Assembly (NCBI GenBank): GCA_015847255.1
Contig: JADLZK010011211.1
Location: 56,514-120,513, forward strand
Direction: 5' to 3'
DNA from: Hyparrhenia diplandra
Taxonomy: Eukaryota; Streptophyta; Magnoliopsida; Poales; Poaceae
DNA: 64,000 nucleotides
The notes below the pieces were generated by a model that saw only the letters and a program-made list of their open reading frames with translations, was not told the DNA's origin and searched no databases. Below are positions 33,729-45,584 of the stretch, piece after piece. A program made the position numbers and the translations under genes. Each line of letters opens with the position of its first letter. Position 1 is the first letter of the stretch.

Positions 33729-36628
33729 ATGCGCCCTGGCACCACCCCGACCCCGACGCCGCCGACCCCTACACCCCGCCGCCACCCCGCCGCCGCCGGC
33801 CGCCTCGCCCGGCGCGGGTACGATCTCCCTCATTTTCGAAGCCGCCGCCCAACTACGTCGCGGGTCTCGGCCGTGGCGCGACCGGCTTCACCACCCGCTC
33901 GGACATCGGGCCTGCCCGCGCCGCGCCGGACCCCCCCGACCGCTCCGCCTCCGCCGCCGGCCCAGCCGCCGGCCGCGGCGCGCGGGAAGCCTCCCGGCGA
34001 GGATGACGGCGGCGGCGACGACGACGGTGGCGACGAGGAGAAGGGCTACGACGAGAACCAGAAGTTCGACGAGTTCGAAACGACGCCGGCCTCTTCTCCA
34101 ACGCCGCGATGACGACGACGACCGCGAGGCGGACGCCGTGTGGGAGAGCATCGACCAGCGGATGGACTCGCGCCGCAAGGACCGGCGCGAGGCGCCCTCA
34201 AGCAGGAGATCGAGAAGTACCGCGCGTCCAACCCTAAGATCACCGAGCAGTTCGCTGACCTCAAGAGAGGAAGCTGGCCGATCTGTCCGCGCAGGAGTGG
34301 GAGAGCATACCGGAGATTGGGGACTACTCGCTCCGCAACAAGAAGAAGCGGTTTGAGAGCTTCGTGCCTGTGCCGGACACACTGCTTGAGAAGGCCCGGC
34401 AGGAGCAGGAGCATGTCACCGCGCTTGACCCTAAGAGCCGTGCGGCTGGTGGCACCGAGACGCCATGGGCGCAGACTCCTGTTACCGATCTCACTGCTGT
34501 GGGCGAGGGTCGTGGCACTGTGCTCTCGCTCAAGTTGGATAGGCTGTCAGATTCAGTTTCTGGGCTCACTGTAGTTGACCCCAAAGGGTATTTGACAGAC
34601 CTGAAAAAGTATGAAGATCACTAGTGATGCTGAGATCTCTGACATCAAGAAGGCACGGCTGTTGCTCAAGTCGGTGACGCAAACAAACCCCCTAAGCACC
34701 CACCCGGTTGGATTGCCGCTGCTAGGCTCGAAGAGATTGCTGGCAAGCTTCAGGTTGCCCGGCAGCTCATCGAGTGGTGGCTGTGAGGAGTGCCCTAAGA
34801 ACGAAGATGTTTGGCTTGAGGCGTGCCGTTTGGCCAGTCCAGATGAGGCAAAGGCTGTGATTGCCCGGGCGTCATGTCAATTCAAATTCTGTGAAGCTAT
34901 GGTTGCAGGCAGCAAAATTGGAGAGTAGTGATCTGAATAAGAGCAGGGTTTTTGAGGAAAGGACTGGAGCACATTCCTGATTCGGTCCGGCTGTGGAAGG
35001 CTGTAGTTGAGCTTGCAAATGAGGAGGATGCAAGGCTGTTGCTTCACAGGGCTGTCGAGTGTTGCCCGTTGCATGTTGAGCTTTGGCTTGCCCTTGCTAG
35101 GCTGGAGACCTATGACCAAGCAAGGAAAGTACTTAACAAGGAGGGAGAAGCTCCCAAGGAGCCTGCCATTTGGATTACAGCTCTTGAGAAGCTAGAGGGA
35201 GGCTAATGGAACGCACAATCAGTTAACAAGGTGATTGAGAGAGGAATCAGGTCTCTACAGAGAGAAGGAATGGATATTGATAGGGGAAGCATGGTTAAAG
35301 GAAGCAGAAGCCGCGGAGCGCGTGCTGGATCTGTTTTGACTTGCCAGGCTATTGTGAAGAACACTATAGGCATTGGTGTCGATGATGAGGATCGGAAGCG
35401 TACATGGGTTGCTGATGCTGAGGAATGCAAGAAGCGTGGTTCATTTGAAACAGCACGTGCCATCTATGCACATGCGCTTACTGTGTTCCTTACTAAGAAG
35501 AGTATTTGGCTGAAAGCAGCGCAGCTTGAGAAGAGCCATGGGACTAGGGAGTCACTTTGATGCGCTCCTCAAAAGGCTGTTAACTACAATCCACGAGCTG
35601 AAGTATTATGGCTTATGGCTGCAAAGGAGAAATGGTTGGCTGGGGGCGTGCCTGCTGCTCGTGCCATTCTTCAGGAAGCTTATGCTGCTATCCCCAATTC
35701 AGAAGAGATCTGGCTGGCTGCATTCAAGCTCGAAGTTTGAGAACAATGAGCCAGAGAGAGCGAGGATGCTCTTGGCCAAGGCCAGGGAAAGAGGAGGGAC
35801 AGAGAGGGTTTGGATGAAATCTGCCATTGTTGAGAGGGAATTGGGGAATGTCGATGAGGAAAGGAGATTGTTGGAGGAAGGTTTGAAGTTATTCCTGCAT
35901 TCTTCAAATTGTGGTTAATGCTTGGACAGACAGATGGAGGACCGGCTTAGTAATGGAGCGAAGGCCAAGGAGGTTTTTGAGAATGGCCTGAAGCACTGCC
36001 CTAGTTGCATCCCTCTTTGGCTCTCTCTGGCTAGCCTAGAGGAGAAGATTAGTGGCTTGAGTAAATCACGTGCTGTCCTCACAATGGCTAGAAAGAAGAA
36101 CCCTGCCACACCTGAACTCTGGCTAGCGGCAATTCGAGCTGAACTGAGGAATGGGAAAAAAAAAGGAAGCTGATTCTCTACTGGCCAAGGCATTACAGGA
36201 GTGTCCAACAAGTGGTATCTTGTGGGCTACAGCTATTGAGATGGCACCACGCCCACAGCGTAAAGGAAAGAGTACAGATGCTATTAAAGTGATCATGATC
36301 CACATGTCATTGCAACTGTGGCCAAACTTTTCTGGCTTGACAGGAAGGTTGATAAAGCTAGGAGTTGGTTGAACAGGGCTGTGACTCTTGCTCCTGATAT
36401 TGGTGATTTTTTTGGGCATTGTACTACAAATTTGAACTTCAGCATGGAACTGTGGACACACAAAAGGATGTTCTGAAAAGATGTGTTGCAGCAGAACCAA
36501 AGCATGGTGAAAAATGGCAATCAATATCCAAGGCTGTTGAAAACTCACACCTGCCTGTTGAGGCTCTTCTAAAGAAAGCTGTTGCGGTGGTTCATGTAGA
36601 AGAAAATCCCAATCCGGCAGGAGCATAG
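33729..36628 (+). CDS. STA1: PRP6/STABILIZED1-like pre-mRNA splicing factor (frameshifted in this sequence)
   Basis: Homologue of yeast Prp6/human PRPF6/Arabidopsis STA1, a U5 snRNP protein that bridges to the tri-snRNP. After a proline-rich N terminus the PRP1_N domain reads PNYVAGLGRGATGFTTRSDI (about 33850), then EEKGYDENQKFDEFE, VWESIDQRMDSRRKDRREA and IPEIGDYSLRNKKKRFESF (34310-34350). Then come TETPWAQTPVTDLTAVGEGR and many HAT/TPR repeats (WLEACRLASPDEAKAVIA; WLALARLETYDQA; IWLKAAQLEKSHGTRESL; VWMKSAIVERELGNVDEERR) to the stop at 36626-36628. It is intronless, as STA1 is. Met 33729 is the likely start; the ubiquitin-like N-terminal domain of STA1 is not seen. At least 11 small indels split the reading, but no nonsense codons occur in the corrected reading, which suggests consensus errors. 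Confidence 0.9.
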
Positions 36629-37180
36629 ACTCACTCTTTTATAAGGTGGTTTGTACTACCATCCTTAAATTTCTGTTTGCTTCAATATGAGGTACTTTAC
36701 CTTTTAATATTTCATTTTTATTGTTGAGTTAATATTTGATCATCAGTACTTGAACCTGCATGGCAGCCATGATTTGTTCTACTCTTTTCTGTGTTTATTC
36801 TTCTTAATGGGTAATTTAGGCTAGCTTTTTCTCCTTTTTGTGTTTTTTCTACAAATTAATTTTTCCTGTTGCACTTTTGTATACATACAATACCATCTGC
36901 CCTTTGCTACAGATTGCCATTAAACTTATGCTTAATATATAGTTTACTGGCAACCATTTATTTTCTGCAAATTGTTCTACTCTAACAGTAAGTGGAAGAA
37001 TTGAAGTTATGCTGATAGACTTTGACACTGTGGCTCACAGTTTACTCAGCGAGTCTGCATCTTGAAATCTGTTGTTGATTCTTGCTTTTTTTTTTCTCCA
37101 TTTCTCTAGAAAGGAATGACATATACTCTTTTTAGAAAGAAATAATGGCTAGTTCTGATATCTGCATAAGCATAATATGT

Positions 37181-37405
37181 GAAACTATCTGAGAATTGAA
37201 CAATGGAAACTTGCATGCTCTGCTTCAACCAATCTCTCATACAGTCATACTAGATAGACCACTGTTTCCAAAAGTTCAAGTTTTTAGATATTTGAAATGA
37301 AACTATCTGAGAACTGAACAATGGAAACTTGCATGCTCTGCTTCAACCAATCTCGTAATCGTCATACTACTGTTTCCAGAAGTTCAAGTTTCAGAAATTT
37401 GAAAT
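37181..37405. repeat. Tandem duplication of about 115 bp
   Basis: The block gaaactatctgagaattgaa...tttgaaat (from 37181) is repeated from about 37297 with a few deletions and substitutions. Confidence 0.85.
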
Positions 37406-37539
37406 AAATAGTCTGGAATAGTTGCTCAACAGTATTTGGTAATATGACAATATGCATTACTAAAGGTTGGAAAGTGGCCAAGGAGAACATAACTTTTTGT
37501 TTGGTTAATCTTGTCCCTGTAGCCTGTAGTTGAACAATG

Positions 37540-37632
37540 CTTTCGGATGAATGGTAATGGAATATTGGGTGGTTTGTTTCGGGCCTTGCTTTTGGATGAA
37601 TGGTGATGGAATCTTGGATGGTTTGTTTGTGA
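37540..37632. repeat. Short tandem duplication of about 50 bp
   Basis: ggatgaatggtaatggaata (37545) and ggatgaatggtgatggaatc (37594) head two similar adjacent units that both end in ggtttgttt. Confidence 0.7.
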
Positions 37633-39570
37633 TCCTGTGTTGCTCATGCTCTGATATGCTGATATGTTGTGGTGGCCTGGTGGAGAAGTTTTTGGCTCTG
37701 TTTGTGATTTAAAAGTTGTTACCTGATGATCAGTTGATATCTTGTATTGGATAGTTGGTCATGGTCTACTTTTCCTGTGTATTACTGTATTGGACTACTA
37801 TTTCTATCCAGAACTACCTGGAAAGTGGAAACTTGTAGAAACCTAAGTTCTGTTCCACTATTTTCTGAAATTATGTCAATGTGCCATCGCTTTCCTGTTC
37901 ACCTGAAATTTAGGAATGAACCAAAATGAATTCTTAAGGCAGTGATGAACCCTTTTATTTGTGTTTCCCTCCTTAATGGCCACTCCACTTGATGAAAATA
38001 TATTACTTGATTTCTGCAACCCTTCGCTGTGTTGATTTCAATATGCCATCTCTTTCCTGTGTGCTAGTTCAAGTTATTATGACACTATGGGTGTAAGAGG
38101 CTTAATTTATATCTCTCCTTGGATTGATGAACTAGTAGAATCAGTCACATACATTTGTGCAAAACATGTTCTTTTGTTTGATATATAGGATGGTGATTCT
38201 GAAACCATTAGTAATCAGTATTATTATTTGAAATGTAAATAACAAGCTATATAGTGATCCATGCTAAATAACAAACTTCTGATACATGTGGCGATGGATT
38301 TGTTGGCAGGAGATCCAGCCATGCATGATCTCAAAGATGCATTGGAGTCGAGGACCTGATGCTGACATACATGTAAGAGTACATTTGACACTGCAAGGGT
38401 TGATTTTCGAGATTGCACACCAGCAGAAGCCACTAACATAACTCTTTTTTTTTTTTTTGGCTTTTATTTTTATATTTTATTTAGTTGATGAAAGTATGTG
38501 ATGGATTGTAGTTTTGTACTCGTCTAGGGAAGCAAGCTTTTCAGTATTGTACTCGCGGCTGCCGTGCCTGCCACTGGCTCTCTGCCTCTAGCGGCTCGTG
38601 GGCTTCCTCTTGCCTATATGGTATTATATATTGTGTTTTTCCCATTTTTTTTTTGTTAGAAATTGACACAGCATGTCTTTCTCCAAATGTCTCATCAACT
38701 ACTTGCACAACAAGGCCTTCATCAACCAATTTTTCAATTCTCCAAACTGCAGGAAGTGACTTTTTCGGCAGTGGTAATGCAATGCAGTTTCTGAACAACA
38801 GATAACTCAAGATATATACTTCGTCTCAGATATGATGAGATTTTGAAGGCCTAATCATCCAGTGACATTTATACCTACAGAGCGACAGTCTTTTAGAATT
38901 ACACATGTGTAGATGGCAATGCTAAAAATGTAGTTGAGTTTGACTTGGTTAATGGCAATACATGTATATTGGATAAATGCTGCCTCATTTTTTCTTGTAG
39001 GTATGACTGGATGATCAATCGTTAATAGGACTCCTTGCTCTCGATTGTTGTACACTGCAGAATTATTCTTTTCTCAGACCACCATCTGTCCTCTCTCCCA
39101 CCGGGTTGCTGATTTTAGTGTGCATGGCTCATCACTGGCCCGGTGTACAAGTCTATGAAAATTACATGACGCATTCTGTCGTATACCATCACGTATCATC
39201 ATTCCATGGATTAATAATATTTTTTATATGATATAGAAATTGACGTGTTAAAAGTTTTAATTTTATTATTATTTTATATTTTCGACCATCTATGATTTTG
39301 TTTCATACAGTCTACTAGTAGCAAGATACTCATTAGTTAGTATATTTCTTTTGTGGAATAAAATCGAATATGCGCCCACAAAGTTTTTGAACTTATGGAC
39401 AGAAAAAAAAAAATCAATTTCAAGATGTGGCGATGCAACCTTCCAAAATGCAAACCGCCCAAAACAGATCGAATCCACGTATCCTACGTTTCGCTACGTT
39501 CGTTACGTTCGTGCTCGTGCATGCGACCATTTGACGGCGACGGCGTCGGCACCGCCGCCGACCGGCGTCC

Positions 39571-41852
39571 ATGCCGTTCAACTTTGACAGACCCAGCAAG
39601 ATCGTCGGCCTCAACTACGACGACGACCATGTGCTCCACGCCCGGGCCCTCCGGTTCGCCGTCACGCCGAACCCATTCGGCGCCGGCACAGGCCAAAAGG
39701 ACACGGAGGACGGCCGCCGGCTCATCACGGCCGTGGCCACCGCCCCTCGCGCGGCGCGCCACCAGCGACCTGGACGAGCTCGAGATCAACTTCGTCTACA
39801 GCTCCCCGGAACAGGTACATCGACATGGCGTCCGGAGGCCTGTACCTGTTCAGGCACGGCCACGCCGCCGACATCACGTCGGAGCACGTCGCCGCTTGGC
39901 TCCGCTTCGGCGAGCGCCGCGTGACCGGGCGCTTCACGCTCGCCGTTCCCGTGCCGCCGCGGCACGCGACAAAGACGACGACGAAGACAGCGGCCGCCGC
40001 GGGGTGCCTTCTGTGCCTGAAAGGAAGAAGCCGCTCTTATCCGCCGCGATGCCGGCGTCGGCGAAAGCCGAGACGATGAGCCTCACCTTGGGCAACGCGG
40101 CCCTCACCGTCCCGGTCGCCGGCGCCGGCGCCTTCGCCGCGCTCACCGACCTCCTGCTCAGCCACGCGCGGATCGGCACCGACGACGACGAGCGCAACCT
40201 CGGCCACCTGCTGTCGGCGTCCTGCTGCCCGCGGCTACGTCGCCTCCGTCTCGCCCACATCGCGGGGCTCTCCGCGCTCCGCTGCGCCGCCGCCCCGGCG
40301 ACGCTCGAGGAGGTCCGTCTGGACCACGTCCGCGACATGGCGTCGCTGGAGCTGGACGCGCCGGGCCTCCGCGCTGCACGTCGCCGACTGCTACCGGATG
40401 GCGTCCGACGACGCGGCGGTGGCCATCTCGGCGCCGAGGCTCGAGACGCTGGCGTGCGCCGACATGTGCCGCCCGGGGCGCCTGCGGTTCGACGGCGCGG
40501 AGACCGTCCGGCGCCTCGACAGGATCTTCCTCTGGTCGCACGGCCACCCCCGCCGGATACAGCAACGACGGCGCCGTGTGGCTGCTGCGGAACTGCACCG
40601 CCGCACACAGCCTCGGCGTCCACATAGCGCCGCCCGTGGTATGCATATATATAAAAATTCTGAATTCGAATGAAATCCATTAAAAACGATTTTGTATATA
40701 GGACTGATTATGATTAGTATACTAATTTTTAGTCCCAATTAGTCTGTCTATGAAACAAAATCAGACTAATCTGAATTCAGAATTTATATATCTAAATAAA
40801 AACACGCCTGCGCGTTAGAACGGAAAAAAAAGACTATCGTATATGTACTCATCACTCCACCTTCTTCATATAGACATCGCCGCCTGTTACTCAATCGTCG
40901 GGTCCCCGTTCGTTAGTCGTCTTCACATAGTTGTCATTCTTTATTGATCACTCCACAAGTCGTATCATCTGTTTTCCATAGCTAGAACCCTTATATATAT
41001 ATACTAATTTTAGTTCCTAAGGGCATGTTTGGTTCCTATGAGACTAGGGACTAGGGACTAATTTTGGGCCTCATTTAGTCCCTAAATAACCAAACATAAG
41101 GACTAGGAACTAATTTTTAGTCCTAATTAGTTCCAATTTCACTAGACTCTTGGGAGGGGCTAGTCCCTATTAGTCTCTGGTCCTTAGTCCCTCCATCCAA
41201 ACATGCCCTTATACTATCATTTTGATTACTCTTTGGTTGCACCTTATTAAATCTTGGATCTTGGAGGCCAAGAACTGGAGGGATATGGATGAGATGATGA
41301 GCCCAGTGCCACAGCTTCCCAGAATCACCAGCTTGACCATAGATGCCCAGTGGCAGCACCTTGAAGCAAGCATTGCCAAACTCATTGCAAAATGTAGCAG
41401 ACTGGAACGCCTTTCAATTGACATCTCGAGGCCAGTGAGTTCCATTAATCTCTTTCTTTACAATATCTCACTCATCATGACAATCTGAATACTTCCTTTA
41501 TCTGATTGATACCTATAACTATTTGCAGTGCGACCCGTGCTCTAACCCTCGTTGTTTCTGCGCTCGAGAAGGCGGTTGGGATGAGCAGAAGATCCATCTG
41601 AAGCGCCTTACCGAGGCGAAGATCACCGGCTTACAGCCATCAGATAGTCATTTAGGCCTTGTTCGACGCGTGATTGCGAGCGCGCCGGCGCTTCAGAGGC
41701 TGACCGTGGAGTTGTACATTGGCAAGGAGCTGGACTGCAGCAGGATCCCTTGCAACAGAGGCCATTGGGCTCCTTGTGTGAGAGAACAAGATCAATCATC
41801 CAGATCAAGCAGGACCTGTAACAAAGTGTATGAATGGACACCGGACAAGTAA
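39571..41852 (+). CDS. F-box/FBD/LRR-like gene, three exons
   Basis: Three exons. Exon 1 (39571 to about 40638) reads in shifting frames: MPFNFDRPSKIVGLNY, DLDELEINFVYSSPEQ, YIDMASGGLYLFRHGH, then LRR-like MSLTLGNAALTVPVAG and LRRLRLAHIAGLSALRC; it ends at a donor near 40639. Exon 2 (about 41263-41436) has PRITSLTIDAQWQHLEASIA and IAKCSRLERLSIDISRP. Exon 3 starts after tttgcag at 41528 and has CDPCSNPRCFC and WDEQKIHLKRLTEAKITGL (an FBD-like region), then a stop at 41850-41852. No N-terminal F-box motif is visible, so it is either upstream of a break or lost. Such genes are numerous in grasses and act as substrate receptors of SCF ubiquitin ligases. At least three frameshifts in exon 1. Confidence 0.7.
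40645..40792. mobile_element. Foldback/MITE-like element in intron 1
   Basis: Ends are inverse: atatataaaaattctgaattc (from 40646) and ctgaattcagaatttatata (to about 40791). About 148 bp, AT-rich. It lies at the start of intron 1 of the F-box gene. Superfamily not assigned; no target duplication fixed. Confidence 0.6.
41018..41211. mobile_element. MITE in intron 1 with GGGCATGTTTGG ends
   Basis: TAAGGGCATGTTTGG at 41018 and its exact inverse CCAAACATGCCCTTA ending 41211 give a 194-bp element. The interior has repeats of actaggaactaatttttagt. Similar MITEs are common in grasses. I could not decide between Tourist/Harbinger and hAT: a TAA/TTA flank is possible but not identical. Confidence 0.75.
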
Positions 41853-42329
41853 GGGCAAGAATAAGTGCAGGGTTTAGGATAGGATTTGTAGGGTTTGCTT
41901 CTATCAGTAATGTTTGTATGGTTCAGTTTAGCTGTTTTAGAGATTTAAGAAGGATTTATGTCGACGCAATGTGCTTGGTGTCACCGGTGTGGAGCTTGTA
42001 GAGAGCTCGCTTACTAGTGTGCAGTTGCCTAGTTGGCGAGTCTGTGACGGTTTTCGTACATCCCGTGTTGAACAAAACTCCATGTCTGTCTGGCGACTGA
42101 CTGATCCACGCCGATGACTACTCACAATGCAGAAGTCGTATCAGCCTGCTGCCATGTCCATGTTGACTGCAGAAGTCGTGGCGTGCAGTGCACTGATTAG
42201 CTTAGCTCACCGGTCGTCGATCGGGATGGAAGCTCGGCGATGACGAGGACCGGGCCTGCGGGGCCGGCTACGGGCAGGATAATTTTTTCATCCACTATGA
42301 GTTCTTTATTCTACCAGTCTTTATTATGA
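41853..42329. other. 3' flank of the F-box gene
   Basis: No further gene seen. Likely 3' UTR and intergenic DNA. Confidence 0.4.
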
Positions 42330-43935
42330 TTTTTTTTTATTTATTTAAGGCTAGAGCAAACCAAATTAAATTCAACAAAGATGGCTACTCCATCACCCTC
42401 AAGTACATTTTTTTATGCATTGCGTGTTTTTCATTAAGAAGAATAAAGTTCAAACAAAGTAGCGGGACAGTAACCTCACAGTTATCGAAGCCAAACCTAC
42501 CACTACTGGATCCAAGTCAAACGATTACATGATAACAATTTGCTACACACTAGGACAAAGCTGGAGCACTAAAGACCTCCTCACAATTACATGATTACAA
42601 TTTGCTACACACTAGGACAAGCGGGAGCACTACAGACCTCCCCAAGCTAACAATTCCGCGAGGCGCCTGTTGCCCGCATCACACCAGATCAAGGCCTCCG
42701 CCCTCATGGATAGCGCCAGCGCGTCGGAGAAGTGGCTTTGGCCTCGAAGGTCCCCTGAGTTACGCTCCTTCCAGGAAAGCCACCCTACCAGGAATAAGAG
42801 GGAGTCAAAGTCGCGCCGCAGGGACTTGGGAGTTTCTTCTGCTCGCCTGACCCACCAGCACATGAAGTCATCTTCCCTAATGGAGACAAAGCTAGGGAGG
42901 TGAAGTCTGGAGATGATGATATGTCAAACTTCATTACTGAATGGGCACCCAAGAAAAAGATGGTTCATCGTCTCTGGAGCTTGGTCGCAGAAGATGCATA
43001 GGTTCGAGTCCTGCAGACCATGGCGATGACGGCGCGCCAGCCGCCCAAAGCACCTCCCATGCATCGCGATCTAGAAGAAGCGAACTCTTGGGGGTGCGGC
43101 GACCTTCCACGGCTGCTTGACCCCGAGCACCAGGGAGGAGCCAAGGAACATGGCCCAGTAGGCGGAGGCCGCCGAGCAGGTATGGTCGGCCGTGAACTTC
43201 CAGGCAAAGATGTCCGGTTGATTGGAGAGGTGTACTTGGTCGAGAAGGTCACAAAGCACACTAAACTCAGCTATGAGGGTGGTGGAAAGAGGGCCCCGGA
43301 TGTGGAGAACCCAAGAATCATCGAGCAAAGCCTGCGCCACAGTAGTTCCCCGTCTCCGCCGTAGCACCTGTGCAAACACTGATGGTGCAATGAATCAGAT
43401 GCACGCCCCATCAATCCAGTTATCTGTCGAAAAGAACGTAGATCCACCGTTCCCCACCGTAATGAGAGTGGCGGCCTGGAAGAGCGCCAGAACTTCCCGC
43501 TCAGTGGTAGCCGGCCTCCTGCCTGCCCGACGGTCATGCCACACCCATCCGTGCGTAGAGCTATGCCTATGCGCCGTAGGTCGAGATCCCCAGGCCACCG
43601 AGGCACACCAGCGCCAGGCGCCTTGCAACCGCCGCCAACGACGACATTGGTCCCAGCCCAAATGAATGTACGACGCAACTTGTCAATGGCGCCCAATGCC
43701 CAAGGCGAGAGGCACAAGGCAATGGATGTGTGAATCCAGATGGACGAGAGGGTAGCCTTAACCATGGTCGTCCTTCCTGTGGCATTGAGTATGTTGCCTT
43801 TCCAGCTGGGGATGCACGCCGCCACCTTGTCGATGATGTACTGCTCCTCGAGATAGCTTCAACCTCCGGACTGACAAGGGGATCCCAAGGTAGTGACAGG
43901 GGAAGGGCTGAACCCGCATGCCAAGATCCTCTAGA
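42330..43935 (-). pseudogene. LINE (L1-type) 3' fragment: RT C-terminal part and zf-RVT
   Basis: On the minus strand, frames give FPCHYLGIPLSVRRLKLS (about 43895), PSWKGNILNATGRTTMVKA, and LRRTFIWAGTNVVVGGG (43690-43740). Then the DSWVLHIRGPLS region and FAWKFTADHTCSAASAYWAM (43170-43260) occur, and LCIFCDQAPETMNHLF (about 42965-43010), the zinc-binding RT region. The plus-strand T run at about 42330 is a minus-strand poly(A) tail. Frames shift repeatedly. The 5' portion (endonuclease, RT core) is absent, as expected for a 5'-truncated LINE. Confidence 0.8.
42525..42645. repeat. 61-bp tandem duplication in the LINE 3' tail
   Basis: atttgctacacactaggaca occurs at 42538 and 42599, and the following ggagcactaaagacctcc is repeated with small changes. 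It lies between the zf-RVT region and the A-tail. Confidence 0.75.
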
Positions 43936-43945
43936 TACCTTTGTA

Positions 43946-44036
43946 CTCCCTCCGTCCCTTTTTGTTTGTCTCTAGAGAAGCGTGTTTGTGAGGGAAACAT
44001 GGTTCTTTAGAGACAAACATTTAGGGACAGAGGGAG
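43946..44036. mobile_element. Stowaway MITE, 91 bp
   Basis: CTCCCTCCGTCCCTTTTTG and its inverse ending CAGAGGGAG are flanked by TA (43944-43945; 44037-44038). The ends are nearly perfect inverse copies over about 40 bp. Inserted at the edge of the LINE fragment. Confidence 0.88.
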
Positions 44037-44164
44037 TAGGTGCTCAACTTCACAGTGCATCGGCGTGCGCGAAGCTTTTGTCAAGGTTGGAGAATAGCCT
44101 TGACGCCAACCCATTATACACTTTGACCATTTTATATTATGTTATTTATGATCATAATCTTATA

Positions 44165-45058
44165 CTCTTTTAAGTCATTATCTAAAAGATGCTCATTTAA
44201 GTCGTGCATGGTCGGTTGTGCAATGGGCATCCGACTTGGACCGTGGAGGTAATATCGAGGCCTCGAGGGCATATGTCTGCGCCAGCATTCACACGGCGAT
44301 ACACATTTTGTCGGGTCCGGTCCGGCCGACAAATGAGAACAAGCTAGGCACATGATCAGTTCGTCCTCGCGATGATTAATCAGGGTCAACTGCCTGCAAC
44401 TCGTACATCCATTTTCAAATGCATCAGGCGTGCTAATCATTATCATATGTAGCTCCCTTCTTGTTTATATATAATCCATCCACGTCAACTAGTATGAATA
44501 TATGTACAGATATATGAGTATATATATATATATATAGGACTGACCCCCGTATCCGAAAGCACAATCGTAGGATATTCCCCGCGACTTTTGCATTCTACGC
44601 AATAACTAGACTCGACCGAGTCGTTTGAAGCCTAAGAAAACAGTTGCCAGGTAATTTCTTTCTTTCTCTCTCCACCCGAAGCCCAGCCCAATCCATAATA
44701 GAGAGAGTCCTCGTTCAGTTTTTTTTTTTCTTATTATTGAATGAGACCCGGTTCAGTTGATGCATCTAAATATTCTAAATGTCAAGGGGCGACGTCCCCG
44801 TCGACAGCGAGGCGCCTGTGGTGACTTCGTGAACTTCAAGATTGCCGGCCCAGTCCTTCGAAGGTGCTCATAGGGGTAGGGTTTACGTACGTGTGTTCAT
44901 AGGGGTGAGTGTGCGTGCGTGTTGGGCGTCTGCGTTGCACTGTGTAATCTCAAAAAAAAAATCTAAATATTCTAAATATATACCGTATTATCTCCAGTTA
45001 GTTGTGTTGTGGGAGAGGAGGGCAAGCAAAAAGCAGGGCAGGAAGGGAAACAATAGCA
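44165..45058 (+). repeat. Duplicated copy of the phosphatase promoter and leader
   Basis: Aligns with 45585-46272 (with indels) from the gtcattatct/gtcgttatct region through cgtgctaatcattatcatat, the TATA-like ttgtttatatataatcc (about 44460), and the leader gttagttgtgttgtgggaga. It thus covers the promoter and 5' leader of the acid-phosphatase gene, but the phosphatase exon does not follow. A SINE lies inside. Also contains a (ta)n stretch at 44517-44537. Confidence 0.75.
44781..44960 (+). mobile_element. SINE with perfect 17-bp target duplication
   Basis: The body starts gtcaaggggcgacgtcc, contains gaggcgcctgtggtgactt and ends gtgtaatctcaaaaaaaaaa. The 17 bp atctaaatattctaaat occur directly before (44764-44780) and after (44961-44977). 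The A-tail and long TSD show target-primed insertion. The body resembles ZmSINE2-like grass SINEs. A second copy lies at 50267-50452. Confidence 0.85.
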
Positions 45059-45268
45059 ATGGATTGGATCAACATGGCGTGTTCCTGGGTGATGGAGATG
45101 CAGAGCGAACTCCTCGATGAGCTAGGGAGGGAGCAGCCACGCACAATGCTTTCCAAAACTCTTATTCGTCCTATCCAGGATCGCATAGACAACGGTTCCA
45201 GACAGCTCTCCCAATTGTCGCTGGATGTAGATGACTGGGATAGAGAAACTATGGTGACAGTGACATAG
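45059..45268 (+). CDS. Short ORF downstream of the duplicated promoter, unknown
   Basis: 69 codons from ATG 45059 (MDWINMACSWVMEMQSELLD) to TAG 45266-45268. It lies exactly where the leader of the duplicated phosphatase promoter ends, so it might be transcribed. The protein is acidic, unrecognised, and could be a chance frame or the remains of another gene joined to the promoter. No similarity to the phosphatase signal peptide. Confidence 0.3.
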   Translation: MDWINMACSWVMEMQSELLDELGREQPRTMLSKTLIRPIQDRIDNGSRQLSQLSLDVDDWDRETMVTVT

Positions 45269-45584
45269 CAAGAAGAGGCTAAAACCTAACTCCGACCGGT
45301 TGCATTTTGGTTTTGAGATTTTTTTTAGGAATTTCAAAACTTTCATTGGGGCCAAGCCCATGTATTCCAACAGCTACATTACAAACTATAGGTCACGTTC
45401 CCCCCTCAAAAAAAAAAAAAAAAGAAAAAGAAAGTAGAGGCCAAGTTTTGCTATAAAAAAATAAATAGATCTATAGGTTATTTTTGTAGCGTGTGTTTGA
45501 GAGGAATAACGAAAAGGAATGATTGGCGTGTTGGCCTCAAGTTTGACACATCCCAAATAAAGTGCAGTGTACTGATAACGATAT
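45269..45584. other. Spacer, nothing recognised
   Basis: Short segment ending in oligo-A (45408-45428). The gaatttcaaaactttcattg and acagctacattacaaac stretches may be the tail of a minor retroelement. Not resolved. Confidence 0.35.

Larger units (their letters stand above)
36629..39394. other. 3' flank and intergenic, no gene seen
   Basis: AT-rich, T-rich sequence that probably includes the 3' UTR of the splicing-factor gene at its start. Oligo-T runs lie near 37088 and 38445. A minus frame at 38541-38810 (89 codons) is unrecognised. Two tandem duplications are present (see 37181-37405 and 37540-37632). Confidence 0.45.

Noticed and set aside
34046..34414. Antisense ORFs over the PRP6 gene and over the phosphatase exon 3 (48351-48995)
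   Set aside because: They are shadows of GC-rich coding sequence on the plus strand, which has clear domain matches.
44517..44537. (ta)n run as a TATA box
   Set aside because: It is a simple microsatellite; the more likely TATA-like site is about 60 bp upstream by alignment with the second promoter copy.
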